A stretch of DNA of 64,000 nt, taken from positions 1,700,903-1,764,902 of the forward strand of contig NZ_GL379770.1 of assembly GCF_000143765.1 (NCBI RefSeq), read 5' to 3'. Origin of the DNA: Sphingobacterium spiritivorum ATCC 33861. Its GTDB lineage: Bacteria; Bacteroidota; Bacteroidia; Sphingobacteriales; Sphingobacteriaceae. Every line of letters starts with the position of its first letter. Positions within the stretch are counted from its first letter, which is position 1. A model generated the notes under the pieces. The model saw nothing but the letters and a program-made list of their open reading frames with translations. It searched no databases and was not told where the DNA came from. Both the position numbers and the translations under genes were made by a program. This document shows, one piece after another, positions 25,737 through 34,040 of this stretch.

Positions 25737-26957
25737 TTATTTAAACTGGATTGCTTTGATCGGGCTGATCTTAGTGATCAGCATAGAGGGTACAAATAGG
25801 GAGATCATAGCAATTATAATCAAAGCAAGATTGAGTCCGGCTATATCATACCAGAAAATCTTGACAGGCACATAAGAGATATAATATGTGCTTTCATCCA
25901 GTTTGAAAAAGCGGGTCTTTTCCTGAAAATAAAACAATCCTAAAGCGAGTGCATTACCGATAAGAAGTCCCAATCCTATAATGTACAGTGCATTATACAT
26001 AAAGACCCTCTTAATTCCCCTGTTGTTGAATCCTAAAGCTTTCAGTATACCAATCATAGATGTTCTTTCCAGAATACTGATCAGCAGTGACGAAATCATA
26101 TTGATAACAGCAACGATCACCATGAGTACAAATATGATATTTGCGTTCATATCCAGCATATTGAGCCATTCGAAGATGTCCGGCATTTGTTCCACAATAT
26201 TCCGGGCATTCAAATCTATCGGCAGGTGATCATTTACCTGCTCTGTAGTCGGTACAAGTTTTTCAAAATCACGAACCCTTATTTCATATCCTCCTGCTTC
26301 CTGATCATCCAGGTTATTGAGTCTTCTGATAAGAGATAAAGCTCCTACTACGTACACCTTATCCAATTCCTGTGATCCCGTATTGAAGATACCCTTTACC
26401 ACAAACTTGCGTTTACGTACAGGTTCCTGTACAAAATACATGATAAAATCGTCTCCCAGTTTGAGACGCATCCGTTTGGCAAAGTAAGAAGATATCAGGA
26501 TTTGTGTATTTGCTCCGTTTTCGGCATTGAAGTCTATTGTATCACCCTCCACAATAGTTTTGGACAGATAACGCTGATCATAAGTCGAATCGACACCTTT
26601 TAACAGTACTCCTTCGACTTCACCGTTTACATTCATAATGCCTGCCTTGGTAGCGAAAGGATAAATAGACTGCACATTAGGTGATGTACGTATGGCATCC
26701 ATACGCGCCTTACTCAGAGACATAGGCGTATTCTCGTATGAACTGTTCAAGTCTTGTTTGGTAACCAGTATATCCCCGAAAAAGCCGCGTTGCTTCTCGG
26801 TGATTTCATCTTTAAATCCTCTGAGTACAGCGACAGATAAGATCATAGCTGCTATCGCCAATACAAAAGCGCTGACTGTTACACGCACAATCAGCTTAGA
26901 GAAAGTACGCTTTCCTAAAAAAGTAATTCGCTGAGCAAGGAAGTAAGGAAAATTCAA
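25737..26957 (-). CDS. FtsX-family ABC permease (LolC/LolE-like)
   Basis: A 406-residue membrane protein with the LolE-type start (FLAQRITFLGKRTFSK), one helix at about 25-48, a large periplasmic MacB_PCD region and three C-terminal helices, with the FtsX motif ILERTSMIGILKALG at about 293-307. It is probably the membrane part of a lipoprotein-release or related mechanotransmission ABC system; the ATPase is not in this window. It diverges from fmt. Confidence 0.82.
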   Translation of the reverse strand: MNFPYFLAQRITFLGKRTFSKLIVRVTVSAFVLAIAAMILSVAVLRGFKDEITEKQRGFFGDILVTKQDLNSSYENTPMSLSKARMDAIRTSPNVQSIYPFATKAGIMNVNGEVEGVLLKGVDSTYDQRYLSKTIVEGDTIDFNAENGANTQILISSYFAKRMRLKLGDDFIMYFVQEPVRKRKFVVKGIFNTGSQELDKVYVVGALSLIRRLNNLDDQEAGGYEIRVRDFEKLVPTTEQVNDHLPIDLNARNIVEQMPDIFEWLNMLDMNANIIFVLMVIVAVINMISSLLISILERTSMIGILKALGFNNRGIKRVFMYNALYIIGLGLLIGNALALGLFYFQEKTRFFKLDESTYYISYVPVKIFWYDIAGLNLALIIIAMISLFVPSMLITKISPIKAIQFK

Positions 26958-26976
26958 GCCTGATTAATATAATTTG

Positions 26977-26984
26977 TACCTTCG
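26977..26984 (+). promoter_or_regulatory. Possible -7 box for fmt
   Basis: TACCTTCG, one base from the TAnnTTTG pattern, lies 67 bases before the fmt start. No convincing -33 partner was found. Confidence 0.35.
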
Positions 26985-27050
26985 CAAAGGTAATCATTTT
27001 TGTCATTCGGCATAGAAAGAGAATTTTTTAACATTAATCAGTATTTAGAG

Positions 27051-27977
27051 ATGCGTATCATTTTTATGGGAACTCCGGATTTTGCAGTAGCTTCATTAAA
27101 GGCTTTGCTGGACTCGGGTGAAAATGTTGTTGCGGTGGTGACCGTACCGGATAAACCCGCTGGCAGAGGTCAGAAACTTCATGAGTCTGCGGTCAAAAAA
27201 TTTGCAGTGGAACATCAGATACCGGTATTACAGCCGGTCAGATTAAAGGATCCTGAATTTCTGAAAGAATTAAAGGCGTTCAATGCTGATCTGCAGGTGG
27301 TCGTAGCTTTCCGTATGCTTCCTGAGCTGGTGTGGGATATGCCTGCTAAAGGAACTATCAATGTTCACGGTTCCCTTCTTCCTCAATACCGTGGTGCGGC
27401 ACCTATCAATCATGCAATTATTAACGGGGAAGAGAAGACAGGTGTAACGACTTTCTTACTGCAGCATGAAATAGATACCGGAAACATTCTTTTCAAAGGT
27501 GAAGTTCCAATTACGGAAAATGATAATGCCGGAACGATTCATGATAAGCTGATGCACAAAGGTGCAGAAGTGTTATTGCAAACGATTAAAGCCATGAAAG
27601 CAGATTCACTTACTCCTGTTCCGCAGGATACGCTGATCGAAGGCACAACACTTAAACATGCACCAAAGATATTTAAAGAAGATTGTCTGATTAATTGGGA
27701 TAAGAGTACGGCTACTGTATTCAACCTGATAAGAGGTCTCAGTCCCTACCCTGCAGCTTTCACCTACCTGGATGGCAAAGTACTCAAGATATATGAAGTC
27801 CAAAAAGAAATTGCAAAGCCTGACATTCAGGCAGGTCGGTATGTGACAGATGGAAAAACTTATCTGAAATACGCAACTCAGGACGGATACATCCATCTGA
27901 AAGCCCTGCAGATTGAGGGGAAGAAGCGTATGTTGACGGATGAGTTCTTACGTGGCTATCGCTTTGCCTCTAGCTGA
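27051..27977 (+). CDS. fmt: Methionyl-tRNA formyltransferase
   Basis: The 308-residue enzyme formylates the initiator Met-tRNA using 10-formyl-THF. MRIIFMGTPDFAVASLKAL opens the Rossmann domain, the active site reads NVHGSLLPQYRGAAPINHAI (Asn and His conserved), and the C-terminal OB-like domain follows. The start at 27051 gives the family-typical N-terminus; an in-frame ATG at 27000 adds 17 unsupported residues. Its 3' end overlaps the XRE gene on the other strand by 30 bases. Confidence 0.95.
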   Translation: MRIIFMGTPDFAVASLKALLDSGENVVAVVTVPDKPAGRGQKLHESAVKKFAVEHQIPVLQPVRLKDPEFLKELKAFNADLQVVVAFRMLPELVWDMPAKGTINVHGSLLPQYRGAAPINHAIINGEEKTGVTTFLLQHEIDTGNILFKGEVPITENDNAGTIHDKLMHKGAEVLLQTIKAMKADSLTPVPQDTLIEGTTLKHAPKIFKEDCLINWDKSTATVFNLIRGLSPYPAAFTYLDGKVLKIYEVQKEIAKPDIQAGRYVTDGKTYLKYATQDGYIHLKALQIEGKKRMLTDEFLRGYRFASS

Positions 27978-28187
27978 CACAGGCTGCTCTGTATATTCAA
28001 GAATATCTCCTGGCTGACAGTCCAAAGCTTTACATATTGCTGACAGCGTATGAAGACGAATTGCTCTGCATTTTCCGTTTTTGATAATAGAGAGGTTTGA
28101 CAAGGTGATACCGACCATATTGCTCAGTTCACTTAGGGATACTTTTCGTTGGGACATTATGTCATCCAAATGTATAATAATTGGCAT
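27948..28187 (-). CDS. Small XRE-family HTH regulator
   Basis: A 79-residue Cro/C1-type helix-turn-helix protein, similar to YozG-like regulators: LDDIMSQRKVSLSELSNMVG, then ITLSNLSIIKNGKCRAIRL and ALDCQPGDILEY. There is no sensor domain. It ends inside the fmt coding region (tail-to-tail overlap at 27948-27977). Nothing near it looks like a toxin partner, so a role in toxin-antitoxin is not supported. Confidence 0.8.
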   Translation of the reverse strand: MPIIIHLDDIMSQRKVSLSELSNMVGITLSNLSIIKNGKCRAIRLHTLSAICKALDCQPGDILEYTEQPVSARGKAIAT

Positions 28188-28585
28188 AAGTGATGATGTA
28201 TTTATAGGGGATGATTAACAATTTTGGTTCAATTTACTTTTTTAAAACAACTTTTATGAAAAATTGTTTGGTTATTGACTGGATTTTAAAAATTGTAATT
28301 TGTCAGTTAGGGAGATTAGTTGTTGCTTTTTAACAAATATTTAAGTAATTATTAATTGTTTGTTTATCAGCTTTTTATATAAAAATATAAATTATATTGA
28401 ATAGTCAAACGCTGAAGTATAGATTATTTGTATAATACTGGAACAGTTTTTGATGTTATAAAATCACCTCACGCTATGTCATAACTAACTAATAATGAGT
28501 AGATAATTTACATTTAACTCATGTTTTTAAGCATTTTTTTTGTATTTTTGCAAACATTTCAGCCAGAAAGGTATTATAATATTCA
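28188..28585. other. AT-rich spacer with the rpoD promoter
   Basis: There is no gene. TATTTTTG at 28543-28550 is a clear -7 box 36 bases before the rpoD start; the -33 region is only T-rich. Several near-palindromic A/T stretches (for example around 28330-28400) are too degenerate to call. Confidence 0.5.
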
Positions 28586-29446
28586 ATGAGACAGCTCAAA
28601 ATTACACAATCGATTACCAACCGTGAATCACAGTCATTAGACAAATACCTTCACGAGATTGGTAAAGTAGACTTAATCACCGCAGAAGAAGAAGTGATCC
28701 TTGCTCAACGTATACGTGAGGGCGATCAGGTCGCTTTGGAAAAATTAACGAAAACAAATTTACGTTTCGTAGTTTCCGTTGCAAAACAGTATCAGAATCA
28801 AGGTTTGACCTTAGGAGATTTAATCAATGAAGGTAACCTCGGACTTATTAAAGCAGCTAAACGTTTTGACGAAACCAAGGGATTTAAATTTATTTCGTAT
28901 GCTGTATGGTGGATTCGTCAATCGATCTTACAAGCTATCGCCGAACAGTCACGTATCGTTCGTTTACCTTTAAACCAGGTTGGTTCTTTAAGCAAGATCA
29001 GCAAGGCTTTCTCCAAACTGGAGCAGGAATACGAGCGTGAACCATCGCCTGAAGAATTAGCTGATATCCTCGAAACAACAGTTGACAAGGTATCTGACAC
29101 ATTGAGCAATTCCGGAAGACATGTATCCATGGATGCACCTTTTGTGCAAGGGGAAGAAAACACCCTGTTGGACGTATTGGAAAATCATGATCCGGACACT
29201 GACAGCTCTCTGATCGATGAGTCTCTGTCAGAGGAAATTAAGCGTTCACTGGCAACATTGACAGAAAGAGAACGTGAAATTATTGTTCTTTTCTTCGGAT
29301 TAGGTTCTAATCATCAATTATCTCTGGAAGAGATCGGCGAAAAATTTAATCTAACTCGTGAGCGTGTTCGTCAAATTAAGGACAAAGCGTTACAGCGCTT
29401 ACGTCACACTTCACGAAGCAAAATTTTGAAATCATATTTAGGTTAA
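28586..29446 (+). CDS. rpoD: Primary sigma factor RpoD/SigA
   Basis: A 286-residue sigma-70 of the short Bacteroidota type without region 1.1. It starts [20 protein letters not shown] and continues with region 1.2 ([17 protein letters not shown]), region 2 ([37 protein letters not shown]), region 3 and region 4 (ERERE then [20 protein letters not shown]). It directs RNA polymerase to the housekeeping promoters of the kind seen across this window. A strong terminator follows. Confidence 0.96.
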   Translation: MRQLKITQSITNRESQSLDKYLHEIGKVDLITAEEEVILAQRIREGDQVALEKLTKTNLRFVVSVAKQYQNQGLTLGDLINEGNLGLIKAAKRFDETKGFKFISYAVWWIRQSILQAIAEQSRIVRLPLNQVGSLSKISKAFSKLEQEYEREPSPEELADILETTVDKVSDTLSNSGRHVSMDAPFVQGEENTLLDVLENHDPDTDSSLIDESLSEEIKRSLATLTEREREIIVLFFGLGSNHQLSLEEIGEKFNLTRERVRQIKDKALQRLRHTSRSKILKSYLG

Positions 29447-29469
29447 TAATCTAATATAGCATTATCAAA

Positions 29470-29499
29470 AAAAGCTCAACCGATTACGGTTGAGCTTTT
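29470..29499. terminator. Bidirectional terminator between rpoD and the M16 gene
   Basis: A 13-base stem (29470-29482 with 29487-29499) has the four-base loop atta and runs into T on the plus strand and T on the minus strand (A-rich left side). Confidence 0.85.
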
Positions 29500-29520
29500 T
29501 GCTTTTCGGATACGGCCTCT

Positions 29521-32391
29521 TTATTTGGCAGCAGGCTGATCCGGCATCAGGATAAATCTGAATAAACGATCTTCTTTCAGATATTTATCAGCTACTGCTT
29601 TTACAGATTCGACCGTCACCTTATTGAGGTCGTCCATGTATTTCAGGATATGCGTAGCGTCTTCCTGATTCTGAGCCGAATTGACAATATGTCCCAGCCA
29701 GAAACCATTCTCCCGCAACTGTACTTCCAGCTGACGCTTTTGCTCAATCACAAATTTTTCAAGATCCACTTTCGTAGGTCCGTTTTTCTTGATTTTGTTG
29801 ATCTCATCCAATGTGGAAGCAATTAACGGCTGTGCCTTATCTACTGCAGACCCGAAGCCGATACTGAAACTGTATCTTGGTTTTGGAAATTTACGGTAAT
29901 TAGCTCCTGCCCCTACTCCGTATACACCGCTTTCATCTTCACGAAGACGCTCGATCAGTGTGATGTTCAGAATGCTTTCCAAGGCATCCAGATTCATATT
30001 TTCCTCCTCTGAGTATGCGTAATCTCCATAGTATGCCAGCTGTACAGTAGCTTTTTGCTCTTTACCTTTGTTGACTACAGTCTCTACACCTTTGGCCGGC
30101 TCCTGAATTCCCAGATCTTTGGCTTTCTCCTGACGGTTTTTAGACGGTAGTGAGGCTATGTATTCTTCGAGAAGTGGTTTGATCTCTTCTTCAGTAAATG
30201 AACCTACAATAGTAAAGGTGAAATCTGATGCGTCTGCAAATCGATCTTTGTAGATCTCGAGTGCCCTGTCTTTATTGATCTGTTGTATGGATTCTTTTGA
30301 AGCGGGCTGACGACGGATATTATTGCCGTATAAGGTGCTGAATACACTTTTTCTAAAGACAAAATTAGGATCATTTTCCATGTTTGCGATAGAAGAAAGA
30401 GATTTGGTAATGTTGCTCTGGAAAACATCATCATCTAATCTTGGTTCTGTAAAGTAGCCATACAATAATTCAAACATCGTTTTCAAACCTTCTTTGTCAG
30501 ATTGTCCGCTGAATCCTTCAGATCGCTCACTGATATAAGGCGTGATACCTACACGCTTGCCGGTAAGGTATTTTTGTAATTCTACGTTGTTCAGTTGTCC
30601 GACACCGCTGGCATCGACCAGTCCGGCTGCATTAGAAGCGGAATTGTAATCTGCATCTGCATAAAGGGACGTTCCTCCCGGGCTGAATGCTGAAATCAGA
30701 ATTTCATCATTTTTAAATGTAGTAGGTTTCAGTAATACTTTTACGCCATTACTCAGTACCAGTTCTTTTACACCTATCGTATTTGCTGCCCCTTCCTTAA
30801 CTATACTTCCCTTTACAGGTTGCTTCGCTAATAAAGGCAGTTTGGAAACTTTGTCTTCGTACGCTGTGATCTCTTCTTTGTCCACTTCAGCAAACCAGGT
30901 ATTGATCTTCGCTTCATCCGGCAGATTTGCTTTTTGATTTTCCGGCGCCAGTATCAGTACATCGCGGTTGTTGTCTACATAATACTTCTGGCCGATCTGT
31001 TCTACCTCTTTTAGCGTCAGAGAAGGCAGGAGCTGGTTAGTGAGCTGATAACGGTATTCGTTACTTAATGCAGGGTCTTTTTCAAGAAAATAATTCATAT
31101 ACCCCTGTACATAACTTTCTGATTTCTTTTTATCACGCTCGGTATAAGCTGTCTCGTTATTTTTACGGATAGAAGAAATGACACGATCGAATTCGGTTTG
31201 TGTAAATCCGAATTTCTGAATTCTATCCATCTCACGAACCAGGGTTTTGAATCCGTTTTCAAATTCGCCTGGCTTGGCTACAAAGTACAGTCCCAGATTA
31301 TCCAGCCCTCCGAGAAACTCTTCAACACCTCCACCGGCCTGAATAAACGGAGGATTAGATTGCTGTAGTATTTCACTCATACGGGCATTAATCATTCCAT
31401 TATAGACCGATTTAAGCAATGCTCTGCGGTAATCTCCGACTGTTTCTGTTTTTTCTTCCGGATGTTTAATAATAATCTGTCCGACTGTATATGACATTTC
31501 AGGATCTGTAACAGCCATAAACTGATTTTTATTAGCCAGATCTACCTTATATTTTACATGAGGTCTTGGTTTTGCCGGAGCTTTCAGATCTGAAAATAAC
31601 CGGATCACCTCAGCTTCCATTTGTTTAACGTCAATATCCCCTACAATTATGATAGACTGCAGATCTGGTCTGTACCAGTCTTTATGGAATTGGCGCAAGA
31701 CCTCCGGTTTAAATGTAGAAATACTTTTTTCCGTTCCGATAGGCAGGCGGTTTGCATAGTGTGAATTGTTGAGCAAAAGCGGAAGATACTGATCCCGCAT
31801 ACGCTGTTGTGCTCCTTTGCCGCCACGCATTTCTTCCAGTACGATACCGCGTTCTTTGTCTATCTCTTCTGTGGTCAATAGCGCATCCTGTGCCCAGTCT
31901 CTCATGACCTGCAATCCGTTTTTCAATAATTCGGGATCATCAGAAGGAATAGGAAGTTGATATATCGTTTCGTCAAAGCTGGTATATGCATTGAGATCAC
32001 TTCCAAAACGTACTCCTGCTTTCTGCAGATAATCGACTAATGCATTCTTTGGAAAATGTTTTAATCCGTTAAAATTCATATGTTCCAGAAAGTGAGCCAA
32101 TCCCAGCTGTTCTTCTGACTCCAGTACTGACCCGACTTTATTTGCCAGATACATGACCACTCTTTTCTCCGGCTCCGTATTTTTGCGTATAAAATACTGG
32201 AATCCGTTTTTTAACTTGCCTGTAAGCACTTCATTATCTAAAGGCAGTTTGGTATTCCAGGATATACTGTCAGTCGCTAAAATCTGACGTGCTTCCGGAT
32301 GAATGTTTGTGGGGGGATTATTAGCGGCATGCGCCAATGAAAAAGTTGCCGGCAGTAGAAATGCCAGGGCAATAGGTTTTAATAATTTCAT
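29521..32391 (-). CDS. M16-family zinc protease (insulinase type)
   Basis: A 956-residue secreted protein with a Sec signal peptide (ending near LAHA). The inverted zinc motif HFLEH (HxxEH) is at about residues 102-106, with the downstream Glu ligand in ERGIVLEEMRGG at about 185-196, so the first half is catalytic. The second half (from KELVLSNGVKVLLKPT) is the inactive partner domain. Such proteases act in the periplasm or on the surface, with peptide substrates unknown. Confidence 0.9.
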   Translation of the reverse strand: MKLLKPIALAFLLPATFSLAHAANNPPTNIHPEARQILATDSISWNTKLPLDNEVLTGKLKNGFQYFIRKNTEPEKRVVMYLANKVGSVLESEEQLGLAHFLEHMNFNGLKHFPKNALVDYLQKAGVRFGSDLNAYTSFDETIYQLPIPSDDPELLKNGLQVMRDWAQDALLTTEEIDKERGIVLEEMRGGKGAQQRMRDQYLPLLLNNSHYANRLPIGTEKSISTFKPEVLRQFHKDWYRPDLQSIIIVGDIDVKQMEAEVIRLFSDLKAPAKPRPHVKYKVDLANKNQFMAVTDPEMSYTVGQIIIKHPEEKTETVGDYRRALLKSVYNGMINARMSEILQQSNPPFIQAGGGVEEFLGGLDNLGLYFVAKPGEFENGFKTLVREMDRIQKFGFTQTEFDRVISSIRKNNETAYTERDKKKSESYVQGYMNYFLEKDPALSNEYRYQLTNQLLPSLTLKEVEQIGQKYYVDNNRDVLILAPENQKANLPDEAKINTWFAEVDKEEITAYEDKVSKLPLLAKQPVKGSIVKEGAANTIGVKELVLSNGVKVLLKPTTFKNDEILISAFSPGGTSLYADADYNSASNAAGLVDASGVGQLNNVELQKYLTGKRVGITPYISERSEGFSGQSDKEGLKTMFELLYGYFTEPRLDDDVFQSNITKSLSSIANMENDPNFVFRKSVFSTLYGNNIRRQPASKESIQQINKDRALEIYKDRFADASDFTFTIVGSFTEEEIKPLLEEYIASLPSKNRQEKAKDLGIQEPAKGVETVVNKGKEQKATVQLAYYGDYAYSEEENMNLDALESILNITLIERLREDESGVYGVGAGANYRKFPKPRYSFSIGFGSAVDKAQPLIASTLDEINKIKKNGPTKVDLEKFVIEQKRQLEVQLRENGFWLGHIVNSAQNQEDATHILKYMDDLNKVTVESVKAVADKYLKEDRLFRFILMPDQPAAK

Positions 32392-32501
32392 AATACGAGT
32401 AGAGTGACTAAATTAAGTTATGTAAAGTTCGCAGTGAAGTTAATATATTTTCTTTATCTATCTGATATTATTACGGGATTTTATTTACTATTGTACAGGA
32501 T

Positions 32502-33395
32502 ATGGAATGGGAAATTAATAAGAAGGATTTTAAACGTTATTTACAACTGGAGAGAGGTCTTGCTCCCCACTCTATTGAAGCATATCTGAATGATATCTCC
32601 AAGTTGGAAGTATTCTGCACCAATCAACAGCTTACTGTAAACCAATTGTCTGTTGATCATTTACAGGAGTTTCTCGTCTGGCTGAATACGTTTAATATTT
32701 CTCCTTATACCCAATCCCGTCTTATTTCGGGGCTGAAGGCTTTTTTCGGATACCTTCAACTCGAAGGACTCATAACCAAAAATCCTGCTGAATTGATTCA
32801 ATCTCCGCGATTGAGCAGAAAGATTCCTGTAGTCCTGAATATCGAAGAGATTGATCAGCTGATCGGCGCACTGGACCTGAGTACGACAGATGGCATGCGC
32901 AACAAAGCAATTCTTGAAATATTATACGGTTGTGGGCTTCGGGTTTCTGAATTAGTGAATCTTCGGATATCTAACCTCTTTCTGCATATAGATTTTATTA
33001 AAGTAGAAGGAAAAGGAAATAAAGAGCGATTGATTCCTATCGGACAGCACGCTATAAAATACCTGAATATTTATTTGAATGAGATACGGGTACAGCAACC
33101 TGTAAAAGCAGGATTTGAAGATTATGTATTTCTCAATAAGCGGGGCACTTCGCTTTCCAGGGTTATGATATTCTTAATTATCAAAGACCTGGCTGCCAAG
33201 ACAGGTCTTCAGAAAGAAATCAGCCCACATACATTCAGGCATAGTTTTGCTTCTCATCTGGTAGAAGGAGGTGCAGACCTTCGTGCTGTGCAGGATATGC
33301 TGGGGCATGAAAGTATAACGACGACAGAGATTTATACACATATTGACCGGGATTATCTGCATGCTGTCATCACACAATATCATCCCAGATCGTAA
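32502..33395 (+). CDS. xerD: Tyrosine recombinase XerD/XerC type
   Basis: A 297-residue recombinase. The SAM-like N-terminal domain includes QLERGLAPHSIEAYLNDI. The catalytic residues are all visible: Arg in YGCGLRVSEL, Lys in EGKGNKERL, His-x-x-Arg in HTFRHSFASH, His in GHESITTTEIYTH and the Tyr in that last motif. It resolves chromosome dimers at dif. Its housekeeping size, together with no attachment repeats nearby, argues against a phage integrase. XerD versus XerC cannot be decided from one gene. Confidence 0.85.
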   Translation: MEWEINKKDFKRYLQLERGLAPHSIEAYLNDISKLEVFCTNQQLTVNQLSVDHLQEFLVWLNTFNISPYTQSRLISGLKAFFGYLQLEGLITKNPAELIQSPRLSRKIPVVLNIEEIDQLIGALDLSTTDGMRNKAILEILYGCGLRVSELVNLRISNLFLHIDFIKVEGKGNKERLIPIGQHAIKYLNIYLNEIRVQQPVKAGFEDYVFLNKRGTSLSRVMIFLIIKDLAAKTGLQKEISPHTFRHSFASHLVEGGADLRAVQDMLGHESITTTEIYTHIDRDYLHAVITQYHPRS

Positions 33396-33484
33396 AATAA
33401 ACAAAACAAATGCAACATTGTTTAATTAAACTTGCAACCTAGTTGTATTTGATGTATTTTTGCATATAGAATTACAAAATTGTA

Positions 33485-33805
33485 TTGAATAGTCGCAAGT
33501 ACATAACCCGATATTGCACGCTTTTAGCAGCGTTGTTGCTTGCTTTTTTCTATTCGGTACAATATACCCACACCCATCATCATGCTGCTCATGCCCAGGG
33601 GAATTCTTCCCCGGCTAAGGATTCAGCCACAGAATGTGCTATCTGTCATATTATACATACGGATCGCACCATCTTACCGCTGTCTCCTGAATTGACACTA
33701 TCTGTACCGGAGCATCCTGTCAACAGGCTCGTACAGGATAAGCTGGCTTTCAGAATACCTAAAGGCTTTGATGCACTTAAATCCAACAAGGACCCTCCTT
33801 GTTAG
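33485..33805 (+). CDS. Small His-rich exported protein before the TonB receptor
   Basis: A 106-residue protein with an N-terminal hydrophobic helix (LLAALLLAFFYSVQ), then a His cluster (YTHTHHHAAHA) and a CAICHIIHT motif with two Cys and two His. The start appears to be a TTG at 33485; no ATG fits. I do not recognise the family with certainty; the His and Cys residues suggest metal binding. It precedes the TonB receptor by 235 bases and is the first gene of this metal-linked cluster. Confidence 0.6.
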   Translation: MNSRKYITRYCTLLAALLLAFFYSVQYTHTHHHAAHAQGNSSPAKDSATECAICHIIHTDRTILPLSPELTLSVPEHPVNRLVQDKLAFRIPKGFDALKSNKDPPC

Positions 33806-34040
33806 GCAAATCCCTTTTTAACATACATTTTGCGGGCAAATCTGTCTATGATTTTTTAATAGCATTCTCCTTTAAGGAGTGTTGCTCATAGCATTTGTCA
33901 GCTCATTCAAGAATATCATCACACAGCTAGCCTGACAGGTTGCAGTCTGTAGCGTAGATGTATCCGTTTGATTCATTTTGTTACGCTGTGACCTGTACTA
34001 GGCACATGTGGATGTCCATTGTCATTGATTCCATTTTTAA

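Noticed and set aside
27948..28187. XRE gene as an antitoxin
   Set aside because: There is no partner gene; the neighbours are fmt and rpoD.
32404..32589. 61-residue frame before xerD
   Set aside because: It overlaps the xerD start in another frame and shows no similarity to known proteins.
32502..33395. XerD-like gene as a mobile integrase
   Set aside because: Size and motif order are those of the housekeeping recombinase; no tRNA repeat, excisionase or phage gene is nearby.
33806..34040. Riboswitch (cobalamin or other) before the TonB receptor
   Set aside because: I looked for the conserved cobalamin box and other conserved cores and found none; only a small ctcctt/aaggag hairpin is present.
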